Positions 8,681 to 17,236 of a stretch of 64,000 nt of DNA are shown here, one piece after another. How positions within the stretch are numbered: the first letter of the stretch is position 1; each line of letters begins with the position of its first letter. Source of the stretch: Limnohabitans sp. TEGF004 (GTDB lineage: Bacteria > Pseudomonadota > Gammaproteobacteria > Burkholderiales > Burkholderiaceae_C). Below the pieces are notes generated by a model. The model did no database searches and was not told the DNA's origin. It was given only the letters and a program-made list of their open reading frames with translations. Where the stretch lies: assembly GCF_027924965.1 (NCBI RefSeq), contig NZ_AP027057.1, forward strand, positions 62,001 to 126,000. The letters are read 5' to 3'. The translations under genes and the position numbers were made by a program.

Positions 8681-9895
8681 TCAGGACTCTTGTGTGCCTT
8701 GAGGTAGATGCGGTTCATTGCCAAAAGAGGCAATCCCCGTGATTGCCCTGCCGAGGATGAGTGCATGAATGTCATGAGTACCTTCATAGGTATTGACCAC
8801 TTCTAGATTTACCAAGTGACGTGCAACGCCAAACTCGTCGGAGATGCCATTACCTCCCATCATGTCCCTAGCCATTCGCGCGATGTCCAAGGATTTCCCG
8901 CAGCTGTTGCGCTTGAGAATGGAGGTAATTCCTGTGGCAGCTAGACCGTCATCTTTCATTCGGCCTAATCGCAAACATGCTTGCATTCCTAAACTGATCT
9001 CAGTCAGCATATCTGCCAATTTCTTTTGTATCAGCTGATTCGCAGCTAATGGGCGACCAAATTGTTTGCGGTCTAAGACGTACTGACGTGATCTATTAAA
9101 ACAATCTTCTGCCGCGCCTAACGCCCCCCAAGCAATGCCATAGCGGGCGCTATTCAAGCAAGTAAAGGGGCCTTTAAGGCCGCGCACTTTCGGGAACATG
9201 TTTTCTTCTGGAACAAATACATCGTTCATCACGATCTCTCCGGTGATTGATGTTCGTAAGCCAACTTTGCCATGTATGGCGGGCGCACTTAAACCTTCCC
9301 ATCCTTTTTCCAAGATAAAGCCACGAATAGCACCGTCGTCGGTTTTAGCCCAAACAACAAATACATCGGCAATTGGACTATTGGTGATCCACATTTTGTT
9401 GCCCTTGAGCATGTAGCCACCGTCTACCTTTTTTGCTCGGCTAGCCATGCTCGAGGGATCAGAGCCATGATCCGGCTCTGTGAGTCCGAAGCACCCAATC
9501 CATTCGCCTTTAGCAAGTCTTGGTAAGTATTTTTGGCGTTGGGTTTCGGTGCCGAATTCATGAATTGGGACCATAACCAATGAAGATTGCACGCTCATCA
9601 TCGAGCGGTAACCGCTATCTACCCGTTCGACTTCGCGAGCGATGAGGCCATACGCAACATAGTTCAGACCAGGACCGCCGTATTCGGTGGGGATGGTTGG
9701 TCCAAGCAGGCCCAACTCACCCATTTCCCGAAAGATTTCTACATCGGTTTGTTCGTGCCGAAATGAGTTGAGGACACGAGGCGCTAATTTGTCTTGGCAG
9801 TAAGCAAAAGCGGCATCGCGCACCATTCGTTCTTCTTCGCTCAGTTGTTGATCCAACAAGAATGGGTCGTTCCAGTGAAAGGTGGGGGTGTGCAT
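8681..9895 (-). CDS. gcdH: Glutaryl-CoA dehydrogenase
   Basis: This 404-residue FAD flavoprotein of the acyl-CoA dehydrogenase family oxidises and decarboxylates glutaryl-CoA to crotonyl-CoA. Diagnostic features are the N-terminal [22 protein letters not shown], the FAD/substrate loop [13 protein letters not shown], and the C-terminal [19 protein letters not shown] with the catalytic Glu near residue 370. These match GcdH rather than short-chain acyl-CoA dehydrogenases. The chosen ATG (9895) precedes the conserved start of the family and has GGAG-like bases upstream. It leads an operon that runs divergently from kynB, with about 90 bases of shared control region, so both sides are probably co-regulated. 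A related acyl-CoA substrate from anthranilate breakdown is possible. Confidence 0.9.
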   Translation of the reverse strand: MHTPTFHWNDPFLLDQQLSEEERMVRDAAFAYCQDKLAPRVLNSFRHEQTDVEIFREMGELGLLGPTIPTEYGGPGLNYVAYGLIAREVERVDSGYRSMMSVQSSLVMVPIHEFGTETQRQKYLPRLAKGEWIGCFGLTEPDHGSDPSSMASRAKKVDGGYMLKGNKMWITNSPIADVFVVWAKTDDGAIRGFILEKGWEGLSAPAIHGKVGLRTSITGEIVMNDVFVPEENMFPKVRGLKGPFTCLNSARYGIAWGALGAAEDCFNRSRQYVLDRKQFGRPLAANQLIQKKLADMLTEISLGMQACLRLGRMKDDGLAATGITSILKRNSCGKSLDIARMARDMMGGNGISDEFGVARHLVNLEVVNTYEGTHDIHALILGRAITGIASFGNEPHLPQGTQES

Positions 9896-9946
9896 TTCGG
9901 ACTCCTTTGAGTGTTGATTATCAAACACATTATTTTCACTAAGGTA

Positions 9947-9964
9947 TTAACATAGTGGTGTTAA
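9947..9964. promoter_or_regulatory. Inverted repeat in the gcdH/kynB divergent promoter
   Basis: TTAACA and TGTTAA flank a 6-base spacer within the 91-base gap between the divergent gcdH and kynB starts. An outer pair, CACTA (9937-9941) and TAGTG (9953-9957), interleaves with it. The arrangement suits a shared operator. KynR, an Lrp-type regulator, controls kyn genes in other bacteria, but no such gene lies in the window, so the binder is unknown. Confidence 0.45.
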
Positions 9965-9986
9965 AAGAATTATATGGGGTTACATT

Positions 9987-10619
9987 ATGGCCATGAAGAA
10001 ACTTTGGGATATCTCTCCGCCGGTGACCGAGTTCAGTCCCGTTTTCCCGGGGGACACAGCGTATGAGCAGGGCTGGGTTGCTCAAATTGGGAATTCCTGC
10101 CCAGTAAATGTTTGTCGACTAACGTTTTCACCGCACATTGGTGCACACGCAGATGCGCCACTGCATTACGACGTTGATGGGAAAACGGCAGGTGAATTAG
10201 CGCTCATGCCTTTTTTAGGCAGATGTAGCGTGATTGATGCCAGAAATGCAGGTGCTTTGATTCAACCCACGGACTTAGAGCATGCATTTGAAAATCTCGC
10301 TCCCCGTGTTCTTGTCAGGGGATATGAAAGATTCCCACTGAATGAGTTTGATCCGAAGAGTAAAGCGTTTGCACCGCAGACGCTAATTGCCCTTGCAAGC
10401 TTGGGCGTGTGTTTGATTGGAACAGACAGCGCAAGCGTAGATCCAAGCGATAGCAAAGACCTACCCAGTCATGAAGTGTTGCGTCTGAAAGGTATGCGAG
10501 TGCTAGAGAACTTGTATTTGGATGAGGTCCCAGAGGGGGAGTATGAATTGATTGCATTACCGCTGAAGCTGATGACAGCGGATGCAAGTCCAGTAAGAGC
10601 TGTATTGCGTGAACTGTGA
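9987..10619 (+). CDS. kynB: Kynurenine formamidase (arylformamidase)
   Basis: This 210-residue metal-dependent cyclase-family hydrolase converts N-formyl-L-kynurenine to kynurenine and formate, the second step of tryptophan breakdown by the kynurenine route. The N-terminal WDISPPVTEFSPVFPGD and the metal-binding motif HIGAHADAPLHYD (about residues 49-61, H-x-G-x-H-x-D) are diagnostic for KynB. A second ATG six bases into the gene could also start it. It is the first gene of the kynB-kynU-kynA operon; kynU begins 17 bases after its stop with a good ribosome site. Confidence 0.92.
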   Translation: MAMKKLWDISPPVTEFSPVFPGDTAYEQGWVAQIGNSCPVNVCRLTFSPHIGAHADAPLHYDVDGKTAGELALMPFLGRCSVIDARNAGALIQPTDLEHAFENLAPRVLVRGYERFPLNEFDPKSKAFAPQTLIALASLGVCLIGTDSASVDPSDSKDLPSHEVLRLKGMRVLENLYLDEVPEGEYELIALPLKLMTADASPVRAVLREL

Positions 10620-10635
10620 ATTTAAGAGGAGTTTT

Positions 10636-11922
10636 ATGAAGCCGCTAAGTTACGAAGACTGCCAAACAATGGATCGACAAGATCCATTGTGTGTGTTGAA
10701 GGATATGTTTCAGTTGCCGCAAGGCCTAGTTTATTTAGATGGAAATTCTTTGGGCGCATTACCAAAGATGGCACAGAGCAGAGTCACTCAGGCCATTCAG
10801 CATGAATGGGGAAATGAGCTCATTCGCAGTTGGAATACTTCGGGTTGGTTTGAGCTTCCAAGAAAAGTCGGTGACAAGATTGCGCAATTGATTGGTGCAT
10901 ATCCTGGAGAGGTTGTTGCAACCGATACAACATCAATTAATTTATTCAAAGTGCTGGCGGCTGCTCTGAGTATTGCTGCGTCGGATTCCCCGACGAAAAA
11001 GAAAATCGTCAGCGAACGAAGTAACTTCCCGACAGACTTGTACATCGCGCAAGCAATATGCAAAGAACGAGGATACGAGCTCGTACTCTTTGATCTGCAT
11101 GAGCAAGCGCTTGATTCTGTGCTTTTGGAAGATGTCGCCGTGTTGATGCTCACGCATGTCAACTACAGAACGGGGGCGATGCACGACATGCTAAAGGTGA
11201 GTGAGTTAGCCCACGACCGAGGAATATTGACAATTTGGGATTTGGCACATAGTGCGGGAGCAGTTCCAGTGGACCTCCATTCAGATAAGGCAGACTTTGC
11301 GGTTGGGTGTGGCTACAAATATCTCAATGGAGGTCCCGGAGCTCCAGCATTTGTTTGGGTACACCCCAAACATGTGGGTAGATTCTGGCAGCCGCTTGCC
11401 GGATGGTGGGGGCATGAAAGGCCGTTTGATTTCTCTCCTAACTACATACCTTCACCCAGCATTGTCCGATTCCAATGTGGAACTCAACCGATCTTAAGTT
11501 TGGTTGCATTGGAGTGTGGAGTCGATGGTTTTCTAGCTGCTCAGGAATTGGGGGGGATGCATGCACTACGAAAAAAATCACTCGCTTTGACTGAGTTGTT
11601 TATGCGTTTGGTGGACGAACGCCTATCAACATACGGTATTTCGATTGTGACACCTCGCAAACCTGAAGAGAGGGGGTCTCAGGTCAGCCTTATTGCCAAA
11701 GAAGGGGCCTACGAAATTGTTCAGGCTCTTATTGCCCGAGGTGTTTTAGGAGATTACCGAGCTGGTGATGGTGGGAAGTACCCAGATATTTTGCGATTCG
11801 GATTTACGCCTCTTTACCTTGGTTTCTCAGACGTATGGAAGGCTGTAAATCAGCTTCACAAGGTGATGCAAACCGAAGAGTGGCGCGACCCTCGATTTGC
11901 ACATAAGAACGCAGTAACTTAA
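10636..11922 (+). CDS. kynU: Kynureninase
   Basis: This 428-residue PLP-dependent hydrolase cleaves L-kynurenine into anthranilate and L-alanine. Landmarks are [12 protein letters not shown] near the N-terminus, [17 protein letters not shown], and the PLP-lysine segment [14 protein letters not shown] (Lys near residue 228), all typical of kynureninase. The start at 10636 follows AAGAGGAG; an in-frame upstream ATG at 10609 overlaps kynB and lacks a site. Together with kynA and kynB it makes anthranilate the end product. No anthranilate dioxygenase or anthranilate-CoA ligase is found in the window. Confidence 0.93.
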   Translation: MKPLSYEDCQTMDRQDPLCVLKDMFQLPQGLVYLDGNSLGALPKMAQSRVTQAIQHEWGNELIRSWNTSGWFELPRKVGDKIAQLIGAYPGEVVATDTTSINLFKVLAAALSIAASDSPTKKKIVSERSNFPTDLYIAQAICKERGYELVLFDLHEQALDSVLLEDVAVLMLTHVNYRTGAMHDMLKVSELAHDRGILTIWDLAHSAGAVPVDLHSDKADFAVGCGYKYLNGGPGAPAFVWVHPKHVGRFWQPLAGWWGHERPFDFSPNYIPSPSIVRFQCGTQPILSLVALECGVDGFLAAQELGGMHALRKKSLALTELFMRLVDERLSTYGISIVTPRKPEERGSQVSLIAKEGAYEIVQALIARGVLGDYRAGDGGKYPDILRFGFTPLYLGFSDVWKAVNQLHKVMQTEEWRDPRFAHKNAVT

Positions 11923-11945
11923 CTTTAAATTCAAGGAGACTAACC

Positions 11946-12809
11946 ATGACAGGATGCCCAATGCATGCAACTTCTAATGGAGAGCGCATCGTTTTAGAAG
12001 AGGCCGCCCAATTAGATTTCAGTGGAAAGATGAGCTACGGGGACTATCTTCAGCTGGACAAAGTGTTATCCGCGCAGAATCCACAATCCGAAGAACACGA
12101 TGAGATGCTGTTTATCGTGATGCATCAAGTGAGTGAGCTCTGGATGAAATTGCTGCTTGCTGAACTTCGTGAGGCAATAAGTGATGTACGGAATGAAAAC
12201 TTATCGCCAGCTTTTAAGAAACTTGCTCGCGTTTCTAGGATCATGGAACAACTTGTTCACGCCTGGGATGTACTGAGTACGATGACACCCTCTGAGTACA
12301 CCGCGTTTCGCCCACATTTGATGCAATCGAGTGGTTTTCAGAGTTGGCAATATCGATGCATTGAGTTTAGCTTGGGCAACAAGAATGCGGCTATGTTGCA
12401 GCCCCATGCCCATAAAGAGAACCTACTTGATTGGGTGACTCAGGCTTATGAAGCCCCGTCTCTGTATGACGAGAGTTTGCGCTTAATGGCTAGGCAGGGG
12501 TTACACATTCCAGAGACGCACCTGAATCGTGATTGGCGTGGTGCATACAGTCGAAACGAGGAAGTGGAACAAGCGTGGCTTGTTGTTTATAAGGACCCAA
12601 CGAAATACTGGGCTCTGTACCAGTTAGGTGAGAAGTTGGTGGATGTTGAAGATGCTTTCCGTTTATGGCGATTCCGTCATGTGACCACGGTAGAACGTGT
12701 TATAGGATTTAAGCGCGGTACTGGGGGAACTGGGGGCATTAGTTATTTGAGAAAAATGCTGGATGTTGTGCTGTTCCCTGAGGTTTGGTCAGTACGAACA
12801 CATCTTTAA
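11946..12809 (+). CDS. kynA: Tryptophan 2,3-dioxygenase
   Basis: This 287-residue haem dioxygenase opens the indole ring of L-tryptophan to N-formylkynurenine. It has the TDO signatures [53 protein letters not shown] and the C-terminal [13 protein letters not shown] that packs on the haem and substrate. It has the usual bacterial length. AAGGAG lies 8 bases before the ATG. It is the last recognised gene of the kyn operon, and a large hairpin follows its stop. Confidence 0.95.
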   Translation: MTGCPMHATSNGERIVLEEAAQLDFSGKMSYGDYLQLDKVLSAQNPQSEEHDEMLFIVMHQVSELWMKLLLAELREAISDVRNENLSPAFKKLARVSRIMEQLVHAWDVLSTMTPSEYTAFRPHLMQSSGFQSWQYRCIEFSLGNKNAAMLQPHAHKENLLDWVTQAYEAPSLYDESLRLMARQGLHIPETHLNRDWRGAYSRNEEVEQAWLVVYKDPTKYWALYQLGEKLVDVEDAFRLWRFRHVTTVERVIGFKRGTGGTGGISYLRKMLDVVLFPEVWSVRTHL

Positions 12810-12820
12810 GCCTTTCTCTC

Positions 12821-12862
12821 TAAGACGCTGTATTCGTTGTGGAGTGAATACACGCGGTCTTA
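12821..12862 (+). terminator. Large hairpin after kynA (no U-tract)
   Basis: TAAGAC...GTCTTA encloses a 7-bp inner stem TGTATTC/GAATACA with a 10-base loop and a small internal loop. No T run follows, so it is not a classical rho-independent terminator. It may be an RNA-processing or attenuation structure between kynA and the next genes, or an operator. Confidence 0.4.
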
Positions 12863-12933
12863 ACAGCGTTGACTCTAGTAAATGCGAGGTCTCTATGCTG
12901 TTAAGGAACACTCACTTGAACATAATGGAGACC

Positions 12934-13338
12934 ATGATGAGTCATGGTGACAGAAAACAAGTCACGACTGACGATGGCAGTATTTACGAAGTTGAAGCAT
13001 TGCGTCTTCCCAGTGCAGGTACGGTCAACGTATTGGTAGTTACCGAAGAAATGCAAGCGGTGGCTATTTCGCTGTTGCCCATTGCTCAGAGGATGGCCAA
13101 ATCTAGAGCGACGAGGGCGTTCTTTTACAAAACATCTGAACGACGTCTCGAAGCGTTCGGTGAGCGGGGGTTTTTGCAAGCAGAGGAGGCCTCGCGTGAA
13201 GCAAATAAGTATGCACAAACACTTGCGTTGGTGGCTGAAGGTGTTTCAGTAAAAGGGGATCAAAGGGTCACGTTGCGCACTTGGCAAGAAGTGATGGCTG
13301 TTTTCCATCAAAACAAGACTCGTAATATAGATGGTTGA
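12934..13338 (+). CDS. Hypothetical protein, 134 aa
   Basis: I do not recognise this protein. It is soluble, without signal peptide or membrane segment, and has an N-terminal beta-rich part (GSIYEVEALRLPSAGTVNVLVVTEE) followed by a helical, Arg/Lys/Glu-rich half. Several in-frame ATGs are available (12895, 12925, 12934, 12937); GGAG at 12928 favours 12934 or 12937. It lies on the same strand as kynA behind the hairpin and is followed, after about 100 bases, by another unknown gene. The pair may be cargo of a mobile region rather than part of tryptophan metabolism. Confidence 0.5.
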   Translation: MMSHGDRKQVTTDDGSIYEVEALRLPSAGTVNVLVVTEEMQAVAISLLPIAQRMAKSRATRAFFYKTSERRLEAFGERGFLQAEEASREANKYAQTLALVAEGVSVKGDQRVTLRTWQEVMAVFHQNKTRNIDG

Positions 13339-13434
13339 AATGCTTTTTGATCGGTGCAGATTGCTTTTGGTTGTTTGCTGAGCTCGGTGTCGCAACGGTC
13401 ATCTGCGTGCATTGTTACTTCTCATTGAAACTAC

Positions 13435-13890
13435 ATGAAGCATAGAAAAGTCCCCAGCCGGCAACGACGTGGTGCAAATCCGTTGGCTATGTACTCCGCA
13501 TTATCTAGCTCTCGTCGATTTGAGCCAGATGAAAAAGTTGACGTTATTTTGCCATTGAGGATTGCGTTTGAGGCACTCGCAAGCGGTACCTATACAGATG
13601 ATGATGTAGGCAATCTCTACACGGCAGCATGTTTAGGATTGAAGATCCTCCGAGTTGAGGACACATTGCATCAATGTTGTCTGAATGCACGCGCATACCT
13701 CTTTACTGTTTATGAGCAGTTAATAAATGAGGGTATATGCGTGAATCTAGAGATGGAGCAAAGAGCGGGAATTCTCACGGTTGTTGAAATATATGAGGCC
13801 GTGGTCGAGCAAGTTACCCCTGCAAGACTTTTGAGCTTGATAGAAGATATCAAGATACATCGCAAGCCTACGGCAATCGTTCATAGTTGA
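13435..13890 (+). CDS. Hypothetical protein, 151 aa
   Basis: This is an unrecognised, mostly helical soluble protein with a basic N-terminus (MKHRKVPSRQRRG). Its body has alternating hydrophobic residues that would pack as a helical bundle, and it contains a CCL pair near residue 81. The ribosome site is weak. It follows the 134-residue unknown gene on the same strand and precedes a degraded TumE-like fragment. Nothing indicates a function. Confidence 0.5.
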   Translation: MKHRKVPSRQRRGANPLAMYSALSSSRRFEPDEKVDVILPLRIAFEALASGTYTDDDVGNLYTAACLGLKILRVEDTLHQCCLNARAYLFTVYEQLINEGICVNLEMEQRAGILTVVEIYEAVVEQVTPARLLSLIEDIKIHRKPTAIVHS

Positions 13891-13945
13891 GTTGACACTG
13901 GTCCATTGAGGATGGAAATATTGAGGTCCAAAATGGACGTGTCGA

Positions 13946-14188
13946 GTGGTGAGTGTGACAGCGGAACGTCCGCACGGCATCAGGCACAGCCTGACACTTC
14001 ATGTGTTGGACAACACTCGACTCATTGGTTTCGACAATGCGCATGGTGTGAAACCTCTCGCTTCACATCTCAAGCATGCAGGAAAAAGGTTTCCATACGA
14101 CTACCGCCATCGGCATGTTCTGGACGAAGGAGTTTTGTTTGGTGACCTATGCGTCATGGCTATGTTGATGGGCCATTCGACATTTTGA
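13946..14188 (+). pseudogene. TumE-like (DUF6516) toxin remnant
   Basis: The frame contains RPHGIRHSLTLHVLDN, RLIGFDNAHGVKP, and FPYDYRHRHVLDEGV, a pattern I associate with TumE/DUF6516-type toxin-like proteins (a G(Y/F)DN core followed by a D-H-R-H segment). The expected N-terminal strand seems to lie in another frame starting near 13911 (MEILRSKMDVSSGE), and the C-terminal part is aberrant after residue 65. I therefore call it a decayed gene. No antitoxin partner is seen next to it. The remaining 14189-14369 shows nothing recognisable. Confidence 0.4.
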
Positions 14189-14369
14189 AGCGCCCCTCAA
14201 GCCATGACTTGAGAGGAGCAAATATCGAGAACACGAGACTTCATGCTTTTCATTACCGGTGCGTTAGAAAAGCCTGTAGATATCCCAAGCTGTTTTCCCG
14301 ATAGGATTTTCCTTCCAGCTCATTGCCTCAAGGCTACATGTGCTGGTAATCGTGATCGGTTCTCAGAAT

Positions 14370-14900
14370 TTAGAAACGCGCACCGATTGAGAAGCTCAAA
14401 GCTTTGGAGGTGATGCCATCTTTGTGATAGAAATTCATATAGTCCACCTGACCATACAAAGTATCTGTCAACTTAGTTTGAACACCTAAACCGTAACTGA
14501 AGTCAGATCCTGAATCCGCTGCGGAAAGACCAGATGCGCTAACCTTAAGGTTTGTTTTGAACCAGCCAAGGCGGCCAAAGAGTTCAGTGTTCTTGGCAAT
14601 TTCCATTTTGGGCTTAAGAAAGAGACCATATCCACTAGATGTGACATCCGCGCCTTGATACGTGTCCTTGGACACAGTGGTTGCATACATAGCTTCTACA
14701 GCGAGGTTCTCATGAACATTCTTGCCAACACCAAAACGTGCCAGTTTTGGTTTAACTGTTGCAGTGGAGTCACCCAACGACAAAGGGGTATAACCGAGCT
14801 CGGCATAGTAACCAGAATCATTCTTGTAGGAGTCAGCGAGCGCTGAGCCAGCAACACACAGTGAGAAGAGCGTGGCTAATGCAATCTTGGTAGTTTTCAT
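14370..14900 (-). CDS. Outer-membrane beta-barrel protein
   Basis: This 176-residue protein has a signal peptide (MKTTKIALATLFSLCVAGSALADS) and alternating amphipathic strands typical of a small OmpW/OmpA-like eight-stranded barrel. It ends in ...IGARF, with the C-terminal Phe that is the usual recognition signal for the BAM machinery. The ATG at 14900 has AAAGAAAG upstream and places the signal peptide correctly; a longer frame adds four residues before it. It is monocistronic, with a leader that includes a GCTCT/AGAGC hairpin (14929-14942). Its role, structural or in small-molecule permeability, is unknown. Confidence 0.75.
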   Translation of the reverse strand: MKTTKIALATLFSLCVAGSALADSYKNDSGYYAELGYTPLSLGDSTATVKPKLARFGVGKNVHENLAVEAMYATTVSKDTYQGADVTSSGYGLFLKPKMEIAKNTELFGRLGWFKTNLKVSASGLSAADSGSDFSYGLGVQTKLTDTLYGQVDYMNFYHKDGITSKALSFSIGARF

Positions 14901-15287
14901 TTTTCTTTCTTTCATAGTTAGTATTTAAGCTCTCTTTAGAGCCGAGTGGATGATACATTATTTGTATACTATCTATTGCTTTTCATCTAAAAAACAACAC
15001 TTGCATTTGATCCATTCAATTCTGTTTCTAGTGATGTCATAAAAAGGGGCCGTCTCAAAACCCCAAATTAAAGGTACGTTAAGGCTGCGCCGAGACTGGT
15101 ACCCAGCTGCTGAAAGTCATTCAGGTTTGTAATTTGAAGAAACTTGCCACTCCATCCTCGATTTATATCAAGCAGCCAGTTTCAGTAAGTTTTAGACTGT
15201 CAGCTTTGCACGGGGCTGTGGTTCCGCTAGTCGTCCACGTCGGAGCAGTTGTTGAACCTTAAACGGAGATATGCCATACTTATCCAC
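14901..15287. other. Intergenic region between barrel protein and TA-like pair
   Basis: This 387-base stretch is AT-rich at 14950-15040, where it should contain the minus-strand promoter of the barrel gene; the best -10-like element on that strand is TATACA near 14975. A GCTCT-CTTT-AGAGC hairpin sits in the leader. From about 15043 on, the sequence becomes mixed (GGCCGTCTCAAAACCCC and following) and resembles leftover mobile-element DNA, but no frame or repeat could be identified. Confidence 0.4.
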
Positions 15288-15503
15288 ATGCCCAAAGCAT
15301 CTACCAATTCTGCTAAGAAGGTTTCACACAAACGAATTGCAGTTCGTGCGAAGAAAGCTCGCGCCGCAGCCAGTGTAAAAGGGGCGATGGATGCTCACTC
15401 GTTGGTTGCGACAAAGCCTCTCAAAGGGCCAGAAGCATTGGATCTTCTCAGGGCTATGGGTATCGTCACTCCTAGTGGCAAATTGGCCCTTGCATACAGT
15501 TGA
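15288..15503 (+). CDS. Small antitoxin-like protein, 71 aa
   Basis: This short protein has a very basic N-terminus (KKVSHKRIAVRAKKARAAASVK) and a C-terminal segment GPEALDLLRAMGIVTPSGKLALAYS, a shape common in antitoxins that neutralise a downstream toxin. The ATG at 15288 is the only plausible start. Its stop overlaps the TTG start of the next frame by 3 bases, the coupling expected for a toxin-antitoxin pair. The assignment rests on this arrangement and on the neighbour, not on a recognised family. Confidence 0.45.
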   Translation: MPKASTNSAKKVSHKRIAVRAKKARAAASVKGAMDAHSLVATKPLKGPEALDLLRAMGIVTPSGKLALAYS

Positions 15504-15961
15504 GTCACCGTAATCTTGTTCTTGCTTACCACGGCTGTGACATTACGGTTCGTGATGATTTAGTAAGCGGTCGGATTAAGCTGAAACACTCGACCAATAG
15601 GTATGACTGGTTGGGCTCTGGAATTTATTTGTACGAGTCAGATTTGGAACGCGCATTGGCGCACGCTAAAGCTTTGCACCAATCTGAGCCTACATCCCGT
15701 TTCGGCAGGTCTTTAGAAAGCCCAAACAACGCAAAAGCTGGTGAGCGTACAGGCTCAGGATGTCGTTGGACTAACAAATCAAAGTCAATATCTTCGTCAT
15801 ACGAAGCATCGGGCCACGTGTGGCGAAACGATGTGCCACGTCCGAATAGGCTGTTGTACTCTGTTCGTCGCTTATTTCCTAAAGGGGTGCTGCACCCTTG
15901 GCAACAACCCAAGTTGTCCATATGCGCGCTCATGGAATCGGTCAACAACAATGATCGATGA
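15500..15961 (+). pseudogene. Toxin-like protein with HGC...YDWLGSGIY motif, probably degraded
   Basis: The N-terminal 55 residues contain LAYHGCD and YDWLGSGIYLYE. I recall these motifs from a family of small, possibly ADP-ribosyltransferase-like proteins paired with short upstream antitoxins. Near the C-terminus LYSVRRLFPKGVLHP resembles that family's later conserved strand. The middle does not match and the total (153 residues) is shorter than I expect, so an internal deletion or compensating frameshifts are likely. The TTG start overlaps the upstream stop. If intact it would act in the cytoplasm; the catalytic assignment is only a suggestion from the motif shape. Confidence 0.4.
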
Positions 15962-16333
15962 TTTCGATATTTAGCGCCACAAGTCAAGCAGCTATCTAAC
16001 AGCGGGGTGCTATGTTTTCTGCAATGCGTGAAGTTGCGGTACCGCCATTGCCATCGCAGATAACCTTTGAAAAAATCTGGATCATCTGAAATAAGTCGTG
16101 AACGATGGGGTAAGCCACTTTAATCATTCGCAGAATTCAAGGCAATATTTTTAATCAATCGTCAACTAAGTGCTTCTGACTTTTGAGAAATTGCGCTCTG
16201 GTTGTTAGTATTTGTTCGAGGGGCGCTACAGGCTGGCAGCGGTCGGTGTGCGTTTGCGTCCCACAGGCCACAACCGATCCAAAGCAGACTATTGCCATCG
16301 CGGTTTGAGTACCGCATAGCCGACCTTTAGACC
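15962..16333. other. Unassigned stretch between toxin-like remnant and gene fragment
   Basis: No coding frame with recognisable content was found in these 372 bases. The composition shifts from AT-rich on the left to more GC-rich near 16230, consistent with a junction between the island and the transposon-derived block to its right. I see no terminator, tRNA or inverted repeat that would define an element end. Confidence 0.35.
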
Positions 16334-16795
16334 TTATGCCACGCCTCGCCTCCGAAAATACTCGGGTAACTTCGAATGCCGGCTATCTTGCGCAAGGTTT
16401 GGTGCAGCATGAGCGATCTCGTCCAAGCATTGCCCCAACTCCTGAGGCGCCCACTGCCGGTCGGCAATCACTGCATTCAGCAGTAGCAGTGCTTCCTCTG
16501 GGAATCGTTTGCACAGACCAGATTCGTTGAGCAGATGCACAACGTAGTGGGGGTGTTCAATCGGTTGCAACCAATTCTGCACTGCAGCCAGGGCCGCCGG
16601 AAATTCACCTTGGGCGGCAATCACCAGGCGAGTCAAAGACTCGGCTATTCGAGGTGTAGCCAAATCGCGGGACTTTGGCCAGATCTTTTGCCAGAACGGC
16701 AGGGCTCGGTTCATCCAGTAGTCCTCACGTTGATCGACTGCGCCTTCAAGCGCCTGGGAGAGCGCCTGCGCGGATTCCTCGAGACCTTCTTGTGG
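16334..16795 (-). pseudogene. C-terminal fragment of a large protein, cut by an IS
   Basis: The minus-strand frame from about 16795 to the stop at 16334 reads as a coherent globular C-terminus, with a segment IWPKSRDLATPRIAESL, then YVVHLLNESGLCKRFPEEAL and APQELGQCLDEIA. The sequence upstream of 16795 in the same frame is merely the antisense of an IS5-family transposase. The gene therefore lost everything but its last 150 codons when the IS moved in. The segment is reminiscent of C-terminal regions of large, possibly anti-phage, multidomain proteins, but I cannot name the family. Confidence 0.45.
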
Positions 16796-17236
16796 AAGCG
16801 CACCATGGACGGCGCCTATGACGGCGCCCCTACGTATGCGGCGGTGGCCAGCCACGGGGAGGCGGATATTGAAGTGGTCATCCCGCCTCCTGTGACGGCC
16901 GTGCTCAGCGCAGATGCAGAGTGCAACCCAACGCAGAGAGACAAGCTCATTGCCGTGATTGCCGAGAGGGGGAGACTGGCTTGGCAAGCGGAAACGGGCT
17001 ATGGACAGAGGGCGTTGGTGGAGACGGCGATGGGCCGCTACAAGGGGATCATTGGGCCCAAGTTGCGCGCACGCAGTGCTGGTGGTCAGCGCGCTGAAGC
17101 GATAGCTGGTGTAGCCGTTCTCAACAGGATGTTGAGTGCTGGGCGGCCAAACTCCGTGCGCAAATCGGCCATGGCCTCATAGCCTCGTTTGGGGCTGGGG
17201 CCACTTCGTCTTGAAGTATATCCATGCAACAACGCC
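16796..17236 (+). mobile_element. IS5-family insertion sequence remnant (transposase C-terminus)
   Basis: A plus-strand frame from about 16796 to the stop at 17182 reads DGAYDGAPTYAAV, RLAWQAETGYGQRALVETA and MGRYKGIIGPKLRAR. This is the C-terminal catalytic part of an IS5-family DDE transposase, including the final Glu region. The N-terminal half and the left end are gone. The right boundary lies near 17236, where a Tn3-family transposase frame resumes; the sequence CATGCAACAACG just before it may be part of the terminal inverted repeat. Confidence 0.75.

Noticed and set aside
16535..17182. One 215-residue plus-strand gene
   Set aside because: The first 85 residues are the antisense of a minus-strand gene fragment; only the part from about 16796 is real transposase sequence.
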